Shown: positions 56,536 to 64,000 of the stretch, piece by piece
How the letters are laid out: each line of letters starts with the position of its first letter
Position numbering within the stretch: the first letter of the stretch is position 1
Source of the DNA: Ischnura elegans
Lineage: Eukaryota; Arthropoda; Insecta; Odonata; Coenagrionidae
DNA: 64,000 nt
Assembly (NCBI RefSeq): GCF_921293095.1
Contig: NC_060247.1
Span: forward strand, 48,767,111 to 48,831,110
Reading direction: 5' to 3'
The notes under the pieces: model-generated
The model's input: the letters and a program-made list of their open reading frames with translations, nothing else
The model's database searches: none
What the model was told of the DNA's origin: nothing
Program-made: the position numbers and the translations under genes

Positions 56536-59500
56536 TCACACACAGGAGTCTGATGGAGCTTTCTTTAGCAACACCTCATGTCCAGCTTCCACGGCAGCAA
56601 TTGGATTAAGTTCCTCCTCTTCTTGTGGAGGAGGCACATTTTCATCAGCAAAAGTGATGCTACCAGCTTTGTACCACACAACGAGATCGACAAAAAAGGC
56701 ACAGAGAAGAATTATCCCTGTTGTGCCTATAAATGAACAACAATATCTGATTAGGACCTACATTCATAATAATTTCCATTCTGGTTATAGCGAGGAATAA
56801 ATTATTTGATCCTGAAACTATCAAGGTGCATGCAACATACATGAATATCTATCTATCATAGAGTTCCAAAAGAGGGCCTACGATGGAATATGGTTCATCT
56901 ATGATTTGAGGAATTTTTTATTGGAAAAAATATTTCCTTCTAGACAACAACAATAATAACACCTATCAGACAGTATGATATAAATTCAATCAATGGAGCA
57001 TGCACTCGCAAACACATTTAACTAGTATTTTTCTTAACAAATACTGCCATTGCTGGATATTTTAACAAAGGTTGTGATAAAAAAATCTTTCTGTGCAGCT
57101 CTGCATCGTAAAAATAGGTATGCATAAATATATTTTGAATGTCTTGAATTTCCTCAGGAAATCCACAACTCGTAAAATATTTAGAAAATGGAGTATAATC
57201 AAGCTTAAGGGAATGATAAACAAGAATTGTAATAGTTTTTAACCCTTTGGCAAAGCTATTTCACTTTTGAGGGATTTCCATATATGTAACGTTAAATACG
57301 ACACACTTAAATTATTTACAGAAACCAGATATGCCTAATTTTTCAAAAAATTAATTTTTAATAGTTCCTGTTGTTAATGCCAAAATAACACAAAAAAAAT
57401 GAAGCATAAATAATGTATGAAATTACCATGGTAAAACATCCGAAAGACATCCACATCATACAGCCAGCACGCCCCCTGTTTTCCACATGCCATATCCCAT
57501 ACAACACATGCAGAATCCACCACAGCACCATACACGATTGGGCAGGGGACATTTCCTATGGAAGAAGAGCAATAATTAACATAAACCAAGTGGAATATTT
57601 AAAGTCGTAAATATGTTTTCATTATGACTTTAAATGAAAAAATAACTTGGTACTGACACACTGTCCTGACCTGACATTTAAGGAACGTGAAAGGAGCCCC
57701 TAGATGTACTCTTAGAATTTCTTAAGTTGAAAAGAGGTTCAAGAAAAAGTAGCAACCAGAAAAAAGAGAATTTTCTGAGGCCCCAAAGTGTACCTCTGTA
57801 GCCCCACTAAGTAAGTCCAAAGTGGAACACTACAGAATAGGTATTTAAAAATATCTAAATGTTTAACACAGTGAATGTGGGATGTGGTGCTCTAAACGTC
57901 TTCCAAATAAGGTCTAACTTTTTTTTAGTCCAAAACAGGCCTTAAACAGATTTCACACACAGGAATATGGTAGCTGACTTTAGGTTACAAACGTGGATGG
58001 TAGAGGTTTTCAGGAAAACCCAGAATGCAGAAAACAATAACTCACTGAAAGCAATCATAATAGACAAGGACCATGTAAACTAGGGGCCTTTATGAGGAGG
58101 GGGCATACCTCATATGAGGAATATGAAAAACATAGAGAATTGTAGCCTGAATTAGTTTAATAAACAATGCATGCGGGAATTGCTGTGGATATTCCAGCTT
58201 ATATATTTCATACTATTCATGCATATTTTAATACAAAAAATAATTGGCTGCCCAAATTTAAAATGAGTTGTCCTAACAGTACATTGATATTGATCCCCCC
58301 TACTATTATCGATCCATTATCTTAAGTAATCTCTGAGCAGTAAGAGCCTGTGAGTACACAAGAGATAGGAGTAGGCAAACCTATAGGGACAAATTACCCT
58401 AAATGAAATAAACTTGATGAGTATTCCTGAAGTATCCTGAGAGGTGAAATAGGGTAGTTTCCTTCATCAAAGAAAACAAAAAGCATTGATTGCAATTCGT
58501 TACCCACCATTAGTGTATTCAAAATATACAAATTATTTCGTTTTAGAAATACCGGTTTAGACGAATGGCAATGGTCTATTTTTATCCTCATTTGAAAACG
58601 GCCAGATTGGCGTCCATGCGATGCCACTCCACGTGACGTCACAGGGACCTAGTTTCTATAGGAGAAGATAGGAGTTATTCATCGTCTGAGGTTACCAATG
58701 CATGCATGAGGCGTAGAGCTCAGGGAAACATGTCTTAATAATCACTTATTAAAACTGGCTAAGGTCAGAAAGTTTTCTTCATTTGATAAGGTATTAATAA
58801 TCCTTATTTAAGCCAAGCGCTACCAGCCAGCAGGGTACTCAGCTACCCGCTAGCAGCTTGCGTCGTATCAGCGCTAAGCCTCGCCTCAAGGTCACCTCAC
58901 AGGGGGGCAGTGGGAACCAGAAATAAGTCTCACGGAGAGATTTCCCGGCATTCATACTTACGCGTCGCGTTTTCGCGCGCTTGAAAATTTTCACTTTTCA
59001 TTTAATCGCAAAAAATAGATATCATCATTTAAAAATCTAAATGCGTGAAATACGTACTCCAGGTGTAATAATCTTTCGACTTAGGCAATAAAAAAATAAC
59101 AGGAAACCACCCTATTGTGTTTCATAACAAGATTACATTTTGATTTAGGGCCAAATTAATGCTTGGATTCGCTCACGCTAGTTCAGGGCGAATATAAGAG
59201 AGGTGACACCCAGGGGGCTCGGCCTCATTACAAATGAGGATCATGGTTCGACATTTCAACACATCTGAACCTCTCTGAAAATGTTAACGAAATTAATTCC
59301 AATTAAGGAGTCAAGTGAAAAAAATATGTATTTATTCAGACAAATATGTCAAGTACTTACCAAATAGACCAATCGCAAACTGGATGAGACCCAAAGCCAT
59401 AGCTTTGTCCTGAGGGTCGACACAGCGAAGTATTAGCAGCATCGAACCAACTTCGGAGGTGGAATGAATGAATACAAATACTGAGAATAGAAGCATATAC

Positions 59501-61099
59501 CACACAAAGTTGGAGCACTCTAAATCACAATAGCCTTGAGAGGCAGTCATTGGTTTCTTTGGAAGTCCATTTAATCCGATTGCAGCAGAGGATGATGGAT
59601 CCATGCAAAAGCAGTCAGAATACTGAAAGTAAAACAATGGTCATGAGAGCTAGAATTTCAATCTGGTCTTTAAACCTTGTTATATAATGTACTCATATGA
59701 TTTATCAAGAAAAAATAAATATTTTTTCTTTTTTAGCGCAAAGGGTGTAAGAAAGTGAATAAATCCATCAATTTAAATAAATTTTATTCATGGGAAAACA
59801 AAAAATGGGTGAGATAAAAGAATTAGGAGAATGGACAGGCAAAATAAGAAAAGGTGTAAATTCTAGGAAATGCATCGCTATAGAATTTTATTGAGAATGC
59901 CATAGATTATCGTCATTCACCAGGAGGAAATACAAGCATGACTGAGAAACTACTTCATTTTAAGCTTAAATAGAATATTCATATGTAAATGAAACCTAAA
60001 AATACTAATAGCATATGCTTAATGCCCTGCAAAGTCATATGCAACCATCAGACTACAACTTGCATACAGGAAATCGGAAAGTGATGAGAATAATATTTAG
60101 CTTAAAATATTTTTATCGTTACTTAATTTTTTTTCCTATTTTTCTAAAATAACTTATAGTAATCTTATACATAATATCATAGAGACCATGAAGGATCCTG
60201 ACAAACTGTTACCCAGGACAGGTTATTTCATAAAAAAATTCAAGCCAAATTGTTTCCATGTAACTTATCAATTCAACATGACTCTTTAACCCATTTCCTC
60301 CCAGTTGTAAACACTTTGAGTAAGATTTCCAAAATGGGTATCACCGTAAAAATATGGAATATTTTATAGCCAATGGCATGCTAAGTGTGAAAAGTATTAC
60401 ACAGTCTCAATTTTCATCAAATTTTTCCGCTCACAACTTATTTTACAACAAATACATACAATGAAAGTAACTTCGCATGCCATATGATGTGTTCTGGTAT
60501 GGTATGGTATTTGGAGGAGGCGACCGACAGCTGAGGTCATTTGTGCCATGAGGGAAGGGGTAGGTAAGGAAGGGTGGAGAGAAACCTGGCATCGGCATTA
60601 GCCTGCTCTTAACGAAAGGCACCAAGGGGACCACGGCTTAACGTCCCATCCGACGGACAGAGTGTTGCGCTTGAAATGTCCTCCACACAACACTCGAGCA
60701 GGGATCGGGCAGTCTCTGAAAATTCTCTGCCACTGCCGGGATTTGAACGCGGGCCCACCGGGTGGGAAGCCAACACTCTAGCAACCACACCAACCCGATC
60801 CCCTGATGTGCTCTCCTGGATGTTTAAGATCAAGAACATGTTCACAGAAGTGCTTTACGGATAATGCATTAAAATACCTTATTATAAAGCCCAGGAAAGG
60901 AAAAATAGACCTTTTAGAAATAATAATGAATAAATGATACTGTACCTCTATGTGCTTTCCATCCACAAATGTACGGTTTCTGCAGCCAGCATGGCAAGAT
61001 GAGTAGTATGTTTTTCCGTCATAACCACAGATAGGGCTGAATGGGACTGCATCACAGCTACATGTGTTGTTACACAGAGGTTCAAATTTAACCATAGCT
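56536..61099 (-). CDS. Oatp: Organic anion transporting polypeptide (Oatp/SLCO), 3' four exons
   Basis: OATPs are 12-helix plasma-membrane carriers for amphipathic organic anions. Insect members include ecdysteroid importers. Four minus exons join in frame: 60946-61099, 59361-59622, 57427-57555 and 56536-56726 (stop 56536-56538). The first carries the Kazal-like extracellular loop 5 (CNNTCSCDAVPFSPICGYDG, then YYSSCHAGCRNRTF). The second has helix LECSNFVWYMLLFSVFVFIH and the SEVGSMLLILRCVDPQDKAM block, then LGLIQFAIGLFG. The third has GNVPCPIVYGAVVDSACVVW. The last has a final helix (GTTGIILLCAFFVDLVVWYK) and a cytosolic acidic tail ending SDSCV. Upstream exons (helices 1 to about 8) were not found and should lie beyond the right edge. 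Introns hold the 58.4-kb element and a SINE. Family certain; orthologue not assigned. Confidence 0.95.
56727..57426 (-). other. Oatp intron, nothing recognised
   Basis: A 700-bp AT-rich intron between the last two coding exons. Confidence 0.6.
58448..59116 (-). mobile_element. 667-bp inverted-repeat DNA element, copy 2 (inverted)
   Basis: This is the reverse complement of the element at 4234-4900 along its whole length. Shared segments include CTCCACGTGACGTCAC, CCAATGCATGCATGAGGC, TAATAATCCTTATTTAAGCC and TCGCGTTTTCGCGCGCTTGA. Its ends are AATAGGGTAGTTTCC and GGAAACCACCCTATT. It sits inside an Oatp intron. The two copies look perhaps 80-85% identical, so the insertions are not recent. Confidence 0.8.
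60495..60803 (-). mobile_element. tRNA-derived SINE with 10-bp target duplication
   Basis: On minus, the 5' part GGGATCGGGTTGGTG, then TGGTTGCTAGAGTG (A-box-like) and GCGTTCAAATCCC (B-box-like), is a tRNA-related head. It is followed by a body with GGACGTTAAGCCGTGGTCCC and a tail of three ATACC units (TGGTATGGTATGGTAT on plus). TGATGTGTTC (60485-60494) and TGATGTGCTC (60804-60813) match at 9 of 10 and define both ends. It lies in an Oatp intron and has no coding capacity. Confidence 0.88.
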
Positions 61100-61256
61100 C
61101 TGAAAAAAATACACTTACAATTAGAATGCAGTAAGATTTTATGATACATGCACATTAAGCGCCCTGAAGACCAAGCTTTTAAACACCACTGCAGATTCTA
61201 TTTTCACCACAATTACCACCTTACTGTTCACACCAAGCAGTTGAAATGTTTTAAGC

Positions 61257-61510
61257 CAGTTGCATAGCAAGGGGGGGTTCAGGGGGCCCACACCCTCCCC
61301 GGGAAATATAAAAACATAGATACTTTGCTTCATAAAATAAAACAAAAATTTGAAAAGTCATGAATTAGCAAAAGATTTCTTAAAAAATGAAGTTTTTTCA
61401 ATAATTAAAAGTGCTAAAATTAGTTTAAAACCCTCCACTCTACCCTATATTTTTTTATTTTCTTCCCTGGTTTTGGACCCCCATAAACGAAATTCCTGGC
61501 TACACCACTG
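61257..61510. mobile_element. hAT-type MITE, family C, perfect target duplication
   Basis: Ends CAGTTGCATAGCAAGG and CCTGGCTACACCACTG. TTTTAAGC flanks exactly on both sides (61249-61256 and 61511-61518). It is 254 bp and non-coding, with a G run near the left end. Confidence 0.9.
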
Positions 61511-61518
61511 TTTTAAGC

Positions 61519-62111
61519 TATTAGATAAACGACTAATCTCTGCAATGAATGGGAAAAAATCTCATGCCATAGTCAAAAACTTATTAAAAAAATTACAAAT
61601 GTTAGGTAAATTTTTAAAATAATTTTTTACGGGAAATAGCCAAGCGTGGAAGGAGAGCTGAATTTTTAAAAATTGAATGTGATTCATTTTTTGTCTAAGC
61701 GTCCTTCCTTTCTTTATTTACTCATTTATTTCTTTATTTCTAACTTCCCAGTGGACAGCGCATAAAGGCCTCTACAACAACAATAACAATGCATAACACA
61801 AACGTCTATGCCATGCACATTTGTTTTAAATATTTTCATGGTAAACTTCATCTTTTGTACTATTTTTCTACACTAGCTTGCAATAATATTATTGTTTCAT
61901 TGAGAAGACGAAAGAATCCTTTAACACAAACATTTCTAAACAAAATTGTATTATTCTATTGAAGAATATACCCTGTATGACTCCCATGCCAAGTAAAATA
62001 TGGTCTCTGGTTAATAAAGATTATTATTACTATGCCCAGGACAGGGACCAACCCCCTATGTGGTACTCGAATGTATGACCTTCAATTTGGCATGCAGTTT
62101 ACAGTATTCAC
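61519..62111. other. Probable Oatp intron sequence, nothing recognised
   Basis: AT-rich. No upstream Oatp exon was recognised on minus here. Confidence 0.5.
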
Positions 62112-62385
62112 CGGTGGCATAAGTAAGAATATGCTTTGGGGGGATGGGATGACATGGGGAGGCGACCCACCCCCCAGGTAAACAGGGTGCGGGAAAATTT
62201 TTGAAAAATAACTAAACTGGAAATATGTTTTACATCATTTCGGCACAAAAAATTTAACTTTAAGCAGATGCAGTTATTATCTGTCAAAACTAGACAATAG
62301 CTTAAAATTTTTTTTTTTAATGTCTCTGAGGCTTTGGGGGGGGGGGTATCTATCCCCTCATCCCCACCCTGTAGTTACACCACTG
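62112..62385 (+). mobile_element. hAT-type MITE, family B, copy 3
   Basis: Starts CGGTGGCATAAG and ends GTTACACCACTG. The flanks GTATTCAC (62104-62111) and ATATCCAC (62386-62393) match at 6 of 8, so this is an older insertion than copies 1 and 2. Interior as in the other family B copies. Confidence 0.8.
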
Positions 62386-62488
62386 ATATCCACCGAGACA
62401 ATAATGTTAATAAAAACATCGCATCCACTGTCAGTGATTTCAGGCATAAAAAATCTGATTGAAGAACTTTACCTCATTGCCACCGAGG

Positions 62489-64000
62489 CTGGCACGCAGC
62501 TAGGAACTAAGGTTGGGGGGTTTTAGGAGCAACTAATATTGGGGGTATGGAATACTGGAGGTGCAGGTTCCCTCCCCCAGAAATTTTTTAAGATAAATGG
62601 GTCAAAATGGTGAGTTTTACGGCTTTCTGAGGGATATTTTATTAATCCTTACACTATAGGGTAGAGTGGGGCAAAACCGACCTGCTAAGTTTTTTCATGA
62701 GATATTTGGCTTTCTGGTACAAATATTTGCACAAAATTAGCGTAATTGCAACGTTTACTATTTAAAGAAATAAAATACTGATGCATTATTCTTTACTGAT
62801 ACAGGTTGAATTTATATGAATTTTTTTTTCCAATATGTACTGACAAAATGACGATTTTGCCCCTCTTGTGGGGCAAAACCGACACCCATATATTTTACAT
62901 TATAAAAAGTTTATAATGCTATTTTTGGAAATTTATATCACAAAACTCACTGTCTTTACAATGTACAGCAATATTTATTAATGAAAAATAAAAAATAACA
63001 CTTGTGTGAGTTTAGAGTTGCATTTTAGGAACAGAAGTCGCATATGAAATTTTCATCTTCTTCTTCACAATTAGCGCACGCCTAATGAGCCCATCCTTTA
63101 CAGTTTAAACACTGGTTGGTTTTCATTTTCTTCGACTTCACTTTGTATATTTGGGGGGCTGTGGCTTGGAAAGCAAGCTTTCTTTTAGGATTTTTATTTG
63201 TATCATTCTTCGCCACTGTTCCTTTATTTTTAGCTTTCATTCTTTCTTTTTTAATATTCTTTTCTTCCTTTTTTCTCGTCTTCCTCCAGTTCTACTTTAT
63301 AAGGTGACGATATAAGTATGGCTGTCTTTCCAGGTTTTCTTCCTCCTTTCTTTTTAACTCTCTCCTTTTCTTGTGGAGGTGGCAAGATTAGTTTGGGTGA
63401 AATGTAATATTGCAGTTTAAAAACTCAATTTAATGCGGGCAAAGCCGCAACGGGTACAGCTAGTACTTAATAAATTGGGTTCTATTATTTTATTAGGTAT
63501 AGTAAAGCACAGCTGATAAGTTGAAACATCGTGGGGCAAAACCGACCCCGGTCGGTTCTGCCCCACTTTCTGTTGACGGTTTTGCCCCTAGGTACACAGT
63601 AAAACAAATATGGCAATTTGAGGTGATCCAAAATCATTAGCTAAGCTACTCGTACGTTAAAATATAAGTAAACACAGTAAATAAACACATGTACTCACCT
63701 TCGGTAAACCATATTGTGGTTACACTTCTCAAATCAAAATAAATATGACATTAAAGTTGTAAAATAAACTGGTTAAAACTTCAGAACTCAACATAACTCC
63801 AACATCGTCAAGCATGCCAACGAAACCAAGCTCGATCTGCTCGAAATGGCGGCCTCTTTAACTAGTTCATAGTTTTGCCGGTGGAAATCATCACCTACTA
63901 GGAAATATTAAAGGGGTCGGTTTGACCCGCCTGGTCGGTTTTGCCCCACTCTCCCCTACTATACGTAATATTTATTCAGTTAAGTAAAATGGATTAAATT
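62489..64000 (-). mobile_element. hAT-type MITE, family A, copy 5, split by a nested pogo-like element and cut by the window edge
   Basis: The family A interior (GATAAATGGGTCAAAATGG, TTCTGAGGGATATTTTATTA) runs to 62658, is interrupted, and resumes at 63957 with GTAATATTTATTCAGTTAAG. Aligning the joined junction to the 29165 copy gives a continuous match, which fixes the insertion site of the nested element. The right end lies beyond the window. Confidence 0.85.
62659..63956 (-). mobile_element. Pogo-like (Tc1/mariner superfamily) element, 1.3 kb, nested
   Basis: The ends GGGTAGAGTGGGGCAAAACC and, read inward from the right on minus, GGGGAGAGTGGGGCAAAACC are inverted repeats of about 24 bp. 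They are flanked by TA at 62657-62658 and 63957-63958. On minus, near 63000-63150, sequence encodes TNQCLNCKGWAH, a stop, then ACANCEEEDENFICDFCS and the end. That spacing of Cys and His resembles the C-terminal zinc-ribbon of pogo/Tigger-like transposases. The catalytic domain is absent, so the copy is non-autonomous. GGGGCAAAACCGAC-type motifs recur inside at about 62873, 63532, 63555, 63577 and 63931, on both strands. Confidence 0.8.

Noticed and set aside
58394-58642. An 82-codon minus frame as a gene
   Set aside because: It lies mostly within the 667-bp repeat copy at 58448-59116.
1-64000. LTR retrotransposon, retrovirus-like or Polinton-like element
   Set aside because: No long terminal direct repeats with TG-CA ends, and no gag, integrase, protease, capsid or envelope motifs were recognised. 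The retroelements seen are LINE, SINE and Penelope-like.
1-64000. CRISPR arrays, operons and bacterial contamination
   Set aside because: No regularly spaced repeats, no closely packed reading frames with ribosome-binding sites, and clear spliceosomal introns throughout.

Overview
This is an AT-rich, intron-bearing animal nuclear window, most likely from an arthropod and probably an insect. The genes are spliced with GT-AG introns, polyadenylation hexamers can be seen, and mariner, pogo-like, hAT-type, LINE, SINE and Penelope-like elements are all present. I cannot name the species. No bacterial operons, CRISPR arrays or rRNA genes are present, and I found no LTR or capsid-bearing element.

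Host genes, left to right: (1) the 5' part of NAPRT (nicotinate phosphoribosyltransferase) on the minus strand, four exons at 1041-2409, running off the left edge; (2) the 3' end of an unidentified plus-strand gene near 26.6-27.15 kb; (3) a head-to-head pair of CFAP20 genes, a diverged paralogue on minus (28024-33172) and a near-canonical 193-residue CFAP20 on plus (33641-35851), sharing a 468-bp spacer that is presumably a bidirectional promoter; (4) UFSP1, a UFM1-specific cysteine protease, on minus (36115-42808, four exons, 230 residues), converging on CFAP20 with back-to-back poly(A) signals; (5) a degraded THAP-domain reading region near 50 kb; (6) the 3' four exons of an organic anion transporter (Oatp/SLCO family) on minus, 56536-61099, whose upstream exons lie beyond the right edge. 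These are housekeeping or physiological genes with no shared pathway: NAD salvage, cilia, UFMylation and membrane transport.

The space between exons, and many introns, are filled with mobile DNA. The best preserved is a Penelope-like retroelement (14058-16500) with an open 760-codon RT plus GIY-YIG reading frame and a 15-bp target duplication. A second, diverged Penelope-like fragment sits in a UFSP1 intron. RTE-like and Jockey/CR1-like LINE remnants lie near 12.3, 19.2 and 38 kb, and a deleted mariner near 37 kb. Several short non-autonomous families end in CAGTGGCG-like inverted repeats with 8-bp target duplications (hAT type) and carry runs of G and C. A 667-bp inverted-repeat element occurs once at each end of the window in opposite orientation. 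An 885-bp element is full of TTGCAACG motifs. A 1.3-kb pogo-like element is nested inside a hAT-type MITE at the right end.

The items most worth a second look are the CFAP20 pair with its uneven divergence, the overlapping CFAP20/UFSP1 poly(A) module, the Penelope-like element with a hammerhead-like 3' segment, the pogo-like element with repeated GGGGCAAAACCGAC motifs, and several long near-perfect hairpins.
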